From: a virus
Length of the DNA: 49,665 nucleotides
Direction: 5' to 3' (one strand)
IMG/VR virus record: IMGVR_UViG_3300025889_000180
Coordinates: 1-49,665 of that record
Part shown: piece after piece, positions 43,815-49,665 of the stretch
How the letters are laid out: each line of letters begins with the position of its first letter
How positions within the stretch are numbered: the stretch's first letter is position 1
Made by a program: the position numbers and the translations under genes
The notes under the pieces: generated by a model
The model's input: only the letters and a program-made list of their open reading frames with translations
Database searches by the model: none
Told to the model about the DNA's origin: nothing

Positions 43815-44312
43815 TCAAAAGTCTTTAAAATACTTCCAGATTCGGTACGATTGCAACTCTCTGATATCCAACAATGTAAGCTTTGTTATCACGTCAGAGC
43901 GGTCTTTTCTGGTGTATTTTTTCTTGTATGCATCTGCCTTTGAGTCAACAGATACATCTTCCACATTCTTCTCGCAGTAGTCTTTTAACTCTACGCGATC
44001 AACGATGCTGAAACCACCTTCTTCTGGCATATCAAAAGCTATGATTTTAGCACCGCCGTACATCCACCCTGGGTTTCCTGCTACGTTTTTAAACTCGCAC
44101 CAAATCTCATCGGGCAGATTATTTCCTTTCACATCGACACCCCACTTTCCAGAGTTTCCGTGCTTGAGCCAGTAGTCGATATGTAGTTGCATATCGTCCT
44201 TTCTTGAGCCTTTCATTACTTGAAAACCCAACGCTTCAGCGGCTAGTACAAATCGTACTTCAGCTACCCTCCCCGTCGCCGAAGAGTATACTTTCCTGTT
44301 CTGACTTATCAT
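43815..44312 (-). CDS. PD-(D/E)XK nuclease-like protein
   Basis: The product is 165 aa from the ATG at 44312 (a TTG lies four codons earlier). It contains GRVAEVRFVLAAEALGF, then IDYWLKHGNSGKWGVDVKG, which fits a PD-(D/E)XK core with the acidic residue in an early helix and D-x-K at the end of a strand. A role in recombination or host DNA degradation is inferred from the operon. It overlaps the upstream gene by 53 nt. The assignment is tentative. Confidence 0.5.
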   Translation of the reverse strand: MISQNRKVYSSATGRVAEVRFVLAAEALGFQVMKGSRKDDMQLHIDYWLKHGNSGKWGVDVKGNNLPDEIWCEFKNVAGNPGWMYGGAKIIAFDMPEEGGFSIVDRVELKDYCEKNVEDVSVDSKADAYKKKYTRKDRSDVITKLTLLDIRELQSYRIWKYFKDF

Positions 44313-44541
44313 AGTTCGCTTCAAAATGTTGAAATGAAGCTTCCTTGATTAAGTCAAGCTCCGCGTTGAGTACAACTCTAACCATTTGGATCATGTTCGC
44401 CACGATCCCAGGATTAATCCTTGGAGACCCGCCCCTCTCGTGCAGGTCTTCATAGAACTCCGTGATTACATTATGCATTCGCAGTGTTGCTATGCTGTAG
44501 CTCTCACTTAGTTGATCTTTTGTCAACTCTTTTTTTACCAT
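44260..44541 (-). CDS. Hypothetical helical protein
   Basis: The 93-aa product is helical (residues 6-80) with an acidic C-terminus. No motif was recognised. It overlaps the upstream endonuclease gene by 38 nt and the downstream nuclease-like gene by 53 nt, so it sits in a tightly packed block. Confidence 0.55.
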   Translation of the reverse strand: MVKKELTKDQLSESYSIATLRMHNVITEFYEDLHERGGSPRINPGIVANMIQMVRVVLNAELDLIKEASFQHFEANYDKSEQESILFGDGEGS

Positions 44542-44989
44542 ATCCTAATTCTTTTAGTTTCTGAATAGCCTGCTCCACCTGCGATTTGTTTTTGCAAATG
44601 AATAAAGCTGGGACTGGTTCTCCTGAGTCTGTCAAGTGCTTTAGGAATAGCTTCCATCTCATCGGGAAATCGTGATGTGACGGAGTATACCCTTTGGTCT
44701 CTATGATCCATTCTCCGCTTGGTCCTACGAAGTCTGGGGTGTATTTTATGGGAAGGACTGACGAGCCTGTTCGGTCCGACAAGTCTTTCCCTTTAGCGGT
44801 CATCTTCCAGTATGTACCAGGGTATTTGAATTTATCTACTAGCACATATTCATGTGTTTCGTAGGTAAAACTTAGCCCCGATTCAGCTAAAAGATCGGCG
44901 CAGGTTTTTTCCAACCCGCTCTTGTATTTACCTAAAGAACGTTTCTTCGCTGACTTACGCTTCGGAGTACCGTTTGTCTTTCGCTTCAC
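44504..44989 (-). CDS. Endonuclease I (T7 gp3-like Holliday junction resolvase)
   Basis: The 161-aa product has a basic N-terminus and the PD-(D/E)XK core of T7-type endonuclease I: GLEKTCADLL (E27), YTPDFVG (D86) and IIETKG (E97, K99), spaced much as E20, D55, E65 and K67 in T7. It would resolve branched DNA before packaging. The start is GTG at 44989, set by a TAACTTTG box 5 nt upstream, so it can be transcribed separately from the rest of the operon. Confidence 0.85.
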   Translation of the reverse strand: MKRKTNGTPKRKSAKKRSLGKYKSGLEKTCADLLAESGLSFTYETHEYVLVDKFKYPGTYWKMTAKGKDLSDRTGSSVLPIKYTPDFVGPSGEWIIETKGYTPSHHDFPMRWKLFLKHLTDSGEPVPALFICKNKSQVEQAIQKLKELGYGKKRVDKRSTK

Positions 44990-44994
44990 TAAAG

Positions 44995-45002
44995 CAAAGT
45001 TA
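44995..45002 (-). promoter_or_regulatory. Promoter TAACTTTG, 5 nt before a GTG start
   Basis: The minus strand carries a perfect TAnnTTTG box 5 nt before the GTG at 44989, between the primase-helicase and endonuclease genes. It is another leaderless arrangement and supports the GTG as start. Confidence 0.65.
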
Positions 45003-45006
45003 CAGC

Positions 45007-46824
45007 CTAATTCTCTAAAAAAGAAGAGTTAATTGGAAATGTTATGTAAGTCTGTTCATCATCTTGTAAGTCAATAGGTTGAAACAGCATCTTCTGCGTC
45101 TTAAAAACCCTGAAGCTAGTTCTCGATACATTCATTTCGAACTTGATTGGGTCTTCAAGTGGCGTTGGCTCACCTCCAGTCTCCACGTCACGAACCTTTC
45201 GTACATGAAGCTCAGAGACTTTTCTTAGGTTTGGATCAGGATGCTGTACCTTTCTGTGCAGGGTTAGGAAGCAATCCGCACGGTTGACGAACTTGCCACC
45301 GCCTTCCGTGTCCTCCGCATAAGGAGCTACAGGTAATCCGTCGTCCCCCTTGCGCCTTTGAGCCTCGGTGACAGCATGCATGTTAAGCCATACGGCCACG
45401 TTGTTTGCTGTAGAGAATGTAAGGAACTCAGAAGCAGCTTCGTAGTGGTAGTCATGGACGCCTATGTTGCTGTTAGCCATATCTAGCTTGAGGCTGTTGT
45501 AGGGGTCGATAAATACAGCGTCCACCTCTTGTTGCTTCAGAATCTTCTCAAGGAACACAATGATGTCTGAGTAGCTGTACACCTGTTTGTTGCTGATAAC
45601 CGTAAAGTGCTCGCTAACCCACTCGTATGCGCGTTTACGTTCCATATGATTCATAGAAGATATGTTACGATTGAGCGCAAACTGTATGAGCGTCATCTTG
45701 AGCGATGCTGTTCTGTTTTCTGATGAGTAGACAACCCACTTCCATCCGTGCCTGACCGATGCGTTAATCATAAGGTACAGAGCCATCGTAGTTTTACCCA
45801 CGTTACTATGACCATTAATGATAGTGAACTCCTTCTTGTACCTGAAATACTTGTCGAGTTCTGTGTCGCCAGTGTCTAAACCTACGGGTATCTTGCCGTT
45901 AGCATAGTCGTCTATCCACCTGAAGTCTTCGTCGTCAGAAGAGATGAAGGACATGTCGCCGTCGTTAACCAACAGCTCTCTCTGCGCCTTCTTCTCGTCG
46001 TCAATCGTCGCTCTGATAGGGTCTTGTTTACCCTTCTCGATGGCTTCCCTGATCGTGCGTACAGCCAACTGCTCGTCGTCCACCTCGCGCTTGAGAATCT
46101 CACGGGTCAGTACACGGACCACCTCATCCTCCTCCATACGTCCAGCAGCTACGTATCCACCACACAGCCTAGCCGCGCGTAACAGCGTGTTGTGCTTGTC
46201 GCCATCAGCACATTGACGTATCATTCTAGCAGCTAGATTTAACTTTAAGTAATCGGTGTAACTGCCTGATTTAGAGACAGCTACCTGCGATTCACTCTTC
46301 TCTGTTGCGAATGCACCGAAGACGTTTGAGTCTTCGTTTATCACGATGTCTGGGTCGTATGACTCGAAGCATGCGCGTGACTCGTTGATACCCGACTCGT
46401 CTACCTCTAGGTCGTATTGCTTGTGGAAATATGTGCGTAACGCACGGAAGTGATCGCGGTGCCTTTCAGGGTTCGTTATCTTAACGAGCGCCTTAAGTCC
46501 GTCGCCACTCGGAGAAACCCAACAGCTATACACATAAGGATCCGTGGATAGAATCGTCTTGGATGCATTAACATCAATGTGGTCGAAGTCCAGAACAATG
46601 AATTGGCTGTGCTTCGTAAGCGCCTCATCGCTACGCCCTGCAAACTCGCCACTGAATAGGACGACAGGGAGTTTCTTCTTAAAATCTTTTGAGCCATTGC
46701 GTACCGCTTCAATCGTTGGCGCAGAAGTCCCCTCCTGAATCCGTCTTAACGCAGTCGCAAGCTGTATCACATGAGCATCTTCCTTCGACTTCTTGTAGAG
46801 GTCTTGGAATATCGTTACTTTCAT
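45007..46824 (-). CDS. Primase-helicase (VirE_N/BT4734-like + RecA-type ATPase)
   Basis: The 605-aa product combines two parts. Residues 1-165 are a BT4734/VirE_N-type domain with primase-polymerase-like motifs: LDFDHID (D79, D81), SPSGDGLKALV (105-114) and a later Arg/Asp region (DESGINESRACFESYDPDI). Residues 330-560 are a RecA-type ATPase with Walker A GHSNVGKT (338-345) and Walker B VDAVFIDPYNS (434-444), as in DnaB/gp4-like replicative helicases. It probably primes and unwinds phage DNA. The first 116 nt overlap the DUF3310 gene in another frame. Confidence 0.88.
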   Translation of the reverse strand: MKVTIFQDLYKKSKEDAHVIQLATALRRIQEGTSAPTIEAVRNGSKDFKKKLPVVLFSGEFAGRSDEALTKHSQFIVLDFDHIDVNASKTILSTDPYVYSCWVSPSGDGLKALVKITNPERHRDHFRALRTYFHKQYDLEVDESGINESRACFESYDPDIVINEDSNVFGAFATEKSESQVAVSKSGSYTDYLKLNLAARMIRQCADGDKHNTLLRAARLCGGYVAAGRMEEDEVVRVLTREILKREVDDEQLAVRTIREAIEKGKQDPIRATIDDEKKAQRELLVNDGDMSFISSDDEDFRWIDDYANGKIPVGLDTGDTELDKYFRYKKEFTIINGHSNVGKTTMALYLMINASVRHGWKWVVYSSENRTASLKMTLIQFALNRNISSMNHMERKRAYEWVSEHFTVISNKQVYSYSDIIVFLEKILKQQEVDAVFIDPYNSLKLDMANSNIGVHDYHYEAASEFLTFSTANNVAVWLNMHAVTEAQRRKGDDGLPVAPYAEDTEGGGKFVNRADCFLTLHRKVQHPDPNLRKVSELHVRKVRDVETGGEPTPLEDPIKFEMNVSRTSFRVFKTQKMLFQPIDLQDDEQTYITFPINSSFLEN

Positions 46825-47029
46825 TATAGTGGTATTCTAGTAATAGTTTCAGGTAATGAATTGCTTTTAAAACGTCTTCCTTCCCGTTCTTATGGGCGTG
46901 TCTACACACGTACTTGATTACGTTTCCTTCGATAAATGGTATCTCGTTTAGCGAGATGAATTCAGTTGGCTGAATCTTCATGTGCTTGTAGTGAGCACCA
47001 CCTATCTGTTTGTCACTGTGTTTCTTCAT
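46709..47029 (-). CDS. DUF3310 protein
   Basis: The product is 106 aa from the ATG at 47029; a TTG six codons earlier is less likely. The conserved DUF3310 pattern is clear: QIGGAHY...IQPTEFI near residues 8-25, EGNVIKYVCRH and DVLKAIHYLKLLLE (35-65). The family (often called nucleotide kinase-like) is frequent in phage replication regions; its activity is unclear. The C-terminal 38 residues, Cys/Asp-rich, are encoded over the start of the primase-helicase gene. Confidence 0.85.
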   Translation of the reverse strand: MKKHSDKQIGGAHYKHMKIQPTEFISLNEIPFIEGNVIKYVCRHAHKNGKEDVLKAIHYLKLLLEYHYNESNDIPRPLQEVEGRCSCDTACDCVKTDSGGDFCAND

Positions 47030-47264
47030 GTCTACTGGTTGTTCCAACCTCGACCTTAGATTGAATTTTGTTTATGACAATGCTCTTGTCTTTTGCTTTA
47101 TCCGTAAACAAATCCTTTCTAAGTCTAGTCATCGTTTTTTGATCGTGCCTCATTATGTCAATGGGATTTTCATAACTGCTGACGATCCACACGCTTCTAG
47201 TGTGAGGTTGCTTATTTCTTATTATGGTGACCAAGGCGGTCATGTAATAGATTGGCTTACCCAT
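47013..47264 (-). CDS. Hypothetical early protein with own promoter
   Basis: The product is 83 aa (MGKPIYYMTALVTIIRNKQPH...), with a hydrophobic N-terminal strand/helix and a basic C-terminus. The perfect box TATATTTG (47276..47269) is followed by C-ATG-ATG; with the 4-nt spacing seen at other genes the second ATG (47264) is the start. It overlaps the DUF3310 gene by 17 nt. No family was recognised. Confidence 0.6.
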   Translation of the reverse strand: MGKPIYYMTALVTIIRNKQPHTRSVWIVSSYENPIDIMRHDQKTMTRLRKDLFTDKAKDKSIVINKIQSKVEVGTTSRHEETQ

Positions 47265-47268
47265 CATG

Positions 47269-47276
47269 CAAATATA
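47269..47276 (-). promoter_or_regulatory. Promoter TATATTTG, 4 nt before ATG
   Basis: A perfect box on the minus strand, just after the terminator at 47281-47317. Repeats the terminator-promoter-start arrangement seen on the plus strand. Confidence 0.8.
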
Positions 47277-47280
47277 AGAG

Positions 47281-47317
47281 GAAAGAAAAGGGGTGGGACT
47301 TTCGCCCACACCCCCTT
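47281..47317 (-). terminator. Terminator after the SSB-like gene
   Basis: The minus strand reads AAGGGGGTGTGGG-CGAAAGT-CCCACCCCTTTT followed by more T residues: a strong GC stem with a small bulge and a T-run. It separates the recombination/SSB genes from the DUF3310/primase block. Confidence 0.85.
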
Positions 47318-47339
47318 GCTAACCTGAAAACTACTATAC

Positions 47340-47645
47340 TTAGAAGGGGATGTCCGATGACTCCGCCGTCTTAGCCGTTGTATTTCGACGCTCTTGCGCC
47401 GCTTCGCTGTTAGGGTCCCACACGCTTAAGCATGGTTTACCTGTCTTTGACATGAAGAGTCGGAAACGAACGTTACCGCCCTGACCGCTTTCGTCACGCT
47501 TGGTAGCGTACTGGTCGATAGCATCTTTTAGTTCGCTGTCTTTGAGACGGAAGCTCCATCCCATTAACTCGCCATTGTCATTGTAGCTAGGCTCATCAGC
47601 CCAACCAACGAGTACGCTTTCGTACTTTTTGTTTTGATCACTCAT
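47340..47645 (-). CDS. SSB-like protein with DIPF tip
   Basis: The 101-aa product has a beta-rich core (YESVLVGWADEPSY; GWSFRLKDSELKDAI; VRFRLFMSKTGKPCLSVWDPN), a Thr/Ala/Glu-rich linker and ends SSDIPF, the protein-recruiting tip of bacterial SSB. It is shorter than canonical SSB. Its place in a recombination module, between the exonuclease and the primase genes, fits single-stranded DNA binding. Not identified beyond that. Confidence 0.65.
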   Translation of the reverse strand: MSDQNKKYESVLVGWADEPSYNDNGELMGWSFRLKDSELKDAIDQYATKRDESGQGGNVRFRLFMSKTGKPCLSVWDPNSEAAQERRNTTAKTAESSDIPF

Positions 47646-47713
47646 TTGTTTAATGAATTATATTGGTTATGAATAAATGAATTAAAATTAATTTGATTAA
47701 TATCTTCAGGTGT

Positions 47714-48496
47714 TTAAACTTCATATTCGAGGTAATCTTTTACAGGGTCATAATCCTTTTCAAGGAAGTTTCTGATTCGTCTAACGGCATCGTTGTATTT
47801 CATCTCACCAGTAAACAGAGTTTGCTCTGAACACTTAACCAAGGCTGGAAGGTACGGATAAGTTTTTTCTTGTACAACCCAATAGAAATCTTTTATGCCG
47901 AAAACTTCAGTATATATGTACGCTTGTATATCGTAACAGTAATCTCTTACGCTATACCTGAATTTATCTACGCTTCTAGCTGACTTGCTGTCGCTGATAA
48001 ACCCATCGCCTAAGCAGTCAAGAAAACCCTTGACCTCTACGCCATTTAGATTCTTCAAGAATCCTACCTGATAATCACCCTTGAGATGCGAGTCAAGCAG
48101 TCCACATGTAGCGAGCCTGTCGATCATGTCGTTAGCCATCTTCCAGTCGTCGCCGTTGACAAGAGTCTTACCATCTTCCAGTGCCTCCGTCTGCAAAGCA
48201 GATAGGACAGCTTTATATTCCGAGGTGAGAGACGGCTTCTTAGAAGCTTTGGCTTTGTCAGACAGCTTGGACATGATAACGTTCTCTGATATAACTTGGT
48301 ACTTCTCGAAAGCTTTATCTCTTTCGAAGAGCAACATATCGTACAGCGTACCGAAGTCAAGTGCATCGGATTGATACTTCAGCTCTCCCTTCATGTATCG
48401 GTCAAACTGAGCCATGTCCCCTAGCGCTTGCTTGAGGGATGAGTACGACAGGTGTGATTTGCCATATCGCTCTTGTAGTTTTTCAGGTATATTCAT
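47714..48496 (-). CDS. RecE/RecB-like PD-(D/E)XK exonuclease
   Basis: The 260-aa product matches phage exonucleases of the PDDEXK/exodeoxyribonuclease VIII group: SYSSLKQ (17-23), DFGTLYDMLLFE (47-58), and the core VKGFLDCLGDGFISDSKSA (D160, D169, K171) followed by YDIQAYIY (188-195). It would resect double-stranded DNA to feed the annealing protein encoded two genes upstream. This is a complete red-type recombination pair. Leader of 68 nt separates it from the SSB-like gene. Confidence 0.85.
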   Translation of the reverse strand: MNIPEKLQERYGKSHLSYSSLKQALGDMAQFDRYMKGELKYQSDALDFGTLYDMLLFERDKAFEKYQVISENVIMSKLSDKAKASKKPSLTSEYKAVLSALQTEALEDGKTLVNGDDWKMANDMIDRLATCGLLDSHLKGDYQVGFLKNLNGVEVKGFLDCLGDGFISDSKSARSVDKFRYSVRDYCYDIQAYIYTEVFGIKDFYWVVQEKTYPYLPALVKCSEQTLFTGEMKYNDAVRRIRNFLEKDYDPVKDYLEYEV

Positions 48497-48771
48497 TAGT
48501 AATCGTATGTTTCAATTTTAGCCCAGTGTGTGGGCTGACCCATACAACACCAGTAGCCTTTGCCTTTCTTGTTTATTGTATATTCAGTGATATCAATATC
48601 TGCAAGGAAGTCTTTGTGCTTGATGAAGTATAAGCCAGCCACACTTGGGTTCCTATCGTTGACGTCCACCCAATCTTTCTGGTCTCGCATCTTCAGGCAT
48701 TTACTCCTGAAGTTAGAGAACGTTACATCGTGTGTACGCCTACGGTCTAGGATTTCTGGTGTTTCGCTCAT
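48496..48771 (-). CDS. DUF551-like protein
   Basis: The 91-aa product contains WVDVNDRNPSVAGLYFIKHKD and CCMGQPTHWAKIE, resembling the W-x-V-x-x-R-x-P...THW pattern of DUF551 phage proteins. Function is unknown. Its start overlaps the upstream annealing-protein stop (ATGA), and its stop overlaps the exonuclease start by 1 nt. Confidence 0.6.
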   Translation of the reverse strand: MSETPEILDRRRTHDVTFSNFRSKCLKMRDQKDWVDVNDRNPSVAGLYFIKHKDFLADIDITEYTINKKGKGYWCCMGQPTHWAKIETYDY

Positions 48772-49307
48772 CGAACAAACTTCTGTAAACCAGTTACTTG
48801 TTTCTCTGTGAGTGAACCACCATACTTGTTCATGATGGAGTCGAATGCTTTCTTCTTGTCTGTCTGAGACTTGATGTAAGCAACAGCCTTGTCCATGATG
48901 TTCTCAGGTGGAGCCGTGTCAAACTTTTCCTGAACCGAGTTAATCATCTCTTGCTTTGCAATAGCAACCTCTACTTCGTTGGCTGAAGCAATGGATGTGT
49001 CGATACCGATGCCTAAGATGCCTAACGCTCTACCAATAGCTGATGTCTCACAGTTCTCTACGAAGCTTGTCTTGTTGATCATGCTTGAGCTACGCTCTTC
49101 GTGAGCGTGTCCAGTAGCCACTACGTTGCCTGTGCTGTCTGCAATCCTGCAAATGCACACACACATCTCGCTATCTAGACTAGTGAAGTCTGTTGTTATA
49201 CTCCAGCCTTTGTACTGGTCTTCTTGGCGAAAGAACTTGATACGCTCGTTGACTTCAACGTAGTCTTTGCCCTTGATTTTAGTTGTCTTGAACTTGTAAT
49301 TGCTCAT
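48768..49307 (-). CDS. Single-strand annealing protein (ERF/Rad52-like)
   Basis: The 179-aa product has the ERF/Sak-type signature ENCETSAIGRALGILGIGID (84-103) after a beta-rich N-terminal half (VCICRIADSTGNVVATGHAHEE). Such proteins bind ssDNA and anneal complementary strands during phage recombination or replication. It pairs functionally with the exonuclease at 47714. A 29-nt overlap with the DnaA-like gene shows co-transcription. Confidence 0.8.
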   Translation of the reverse strand: MSNYKFKTTKIKGKDYVEVNERIKFFRQEDQYKGWSITTDFTSLDSEMCVCICRIADSTGNVVATGHAHEERSSSMINKTSFVENCETSAIGRALGILGIGIDTSIASANEVEVAIAKQEMINSVQEKFDTAPPENIMDKAVAYIKSQTDKKKAFDSIMNKYGGSLTEKQVTGLQKFVR

Positions 49308-49665
49308 AATTAAAGGATTTAATTTTAATGGTTTCTATTAATGATTTCTCTACCGACGATAGCCGTTTGATTTGCCACTGAATGTGCTTTAATCTGCCTT
49401 CTAACGATTTGTTTTTAAATAACATAGAGCACATACTCTCAGCTACTTTGTACTTGTTCTTATAGCCTACCCATGTGAGCATGTTGTCTGCATGCTTTTG
49501 ACAATGATGCACAATCGTGCAGTGGCTACAATCAAATACTTTTCCTAAGTGTACTGTTGTTCTGTGTCTTCGTAATGCCACCATTATAGCGGCTCGTGCT
49601 TGTACTTGTTCTGTCTTTCTTGATTTGCTGGGTTTTATTCCAAGCACCTTGTAGTAATCCTCAAT
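49279..49665 (-). CDS. DnaA domain IV-like protein, partial at the window edge
   Basis: The frame is open to the window end; the GTG at 49647 is not a convincing start since the reading frame continues upstream with I-E-D-Y-Y-K. The core (SRKTEQVQARAAIMVALRRH, then LGKVFDCSHCTIVHHCQKH) matches DnaA domain IV: an AR..I..L.R helix, then the DHxTV-type recognition motif, here C-S-H-C-T-I-V. The AAA+ motor is absent from the visible part. It probably binds DnaA boxes or competes with host DnaA. The C-terminal third is helical. Confidence 0.75.
   Translation of the reverse strand: MEDYYKVLGIKPSKSRKTEQVQARAAIMVALRRHRTTVHLGKVFDCSHCTIVHHCQKHADNMLTWVGYKNKYKVAESMCSMLFKNKSLEGRLKHIQWQIKRLSSVEKSLIETIKIKSFNYEQLQVQDN

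Noticed and set aside
1-49665. Integrase, attachment site or insertion sequence
   Set aside because: No tyrosine or serine recombinase, transposase or tRNA-fragment repeat was recognised. The tRNA at 7328 is complete and shows no duplicated 3' end.

Overview
The window reads as one nearly complete tailed-phage genome (or a linear cut of a circular or permuted one) infecting a member of the Bacteroidota, probably a marine flavobacterium-like host. The host call rests on promoters of the Bacteroidota type (-7 element TAnnTTTG), on the near absence of Shine-Dalgarno sites with A/T-rich leaders instead, and on a VirE_N/BT4734-type primase-helicase. No integrase, excisionase, RNA polymerase or DNA polymerase gene was seen. 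The set of portal, TerL, scaffold, MCP, adaptor-like genes and giant internal virion proteins, without a tape-measure or sheath gene, suggests a podovirus-like particle.

Layout. Positions 1-733 carry minus-strand genes: the first codons of a gene leaving the left edge, and a Lys/Ala-rich protein ending in an SSB-like tip. Positions 734-1486 are a gene-free divergent region with many perfect hairpins and a nested multi-stem fold. From 1487 to 41702 nearly everything is on the plus strand: small virion/lysis genes (transglycosylase-like, HExxH protein, lipoprotein, M15 peptidase), one reversed winged-helix regulator, small genes including a double GroES-like protein, tRNA-Arg(UCU), TerL, portal, a tail-fibre block with a collagen-like and an RCC1-like protein, small basic proteins, scaffold, major capsid, connectors, a 1488-aa tail protein, internal virion proteins including a 2607-aa LPD38 protein, a holin, a spanin-like protein and a secreted pappalysin-like protease with dockerin-like repeats. 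From 49665 back to 41742 a minus-strand replication/nucleotide operon encodes a DnaA domain IV protein, a single-strand annealing protein, a DUF551-like protein, a RecE/RecB-like exonuclease, an SSB-like protein, DUF3310, primase-helicase, T7-type endonuclease I, another nuclease-like protein and a B12-dependent ribonucleotide reductase.

How it works together. The early operon appears to recruit or replace host initiation (DnaA-like), load helicase, recombine and resolve DNA, and supply dNTPs, leaving polymerization to the host. The left-edge start codon and the right-edge DnaA reading frame would join into one normal-looking gene if the two ends are adjacent with one missing base (modulo three). 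The early operon promoter would then lie at 58-65, next to the divergent region.

The most unusual signals are: (1) a dense array of short perfect hairpins at 99-1146, running through both a coding gene and non-coding DNA, with a small set of recurring loops; (2) a nested four-stem fold at 1354-1428; (3) many genes with TAnnTTTG exactly 4-5 nt before the start codon, implying leaderless mRNAs, several placed directly after a terminator; (4) a duplicated early promoter-leader; (5) two unrelated proteins ending in SSB-type tips; (6) the secreted metalloprotease.
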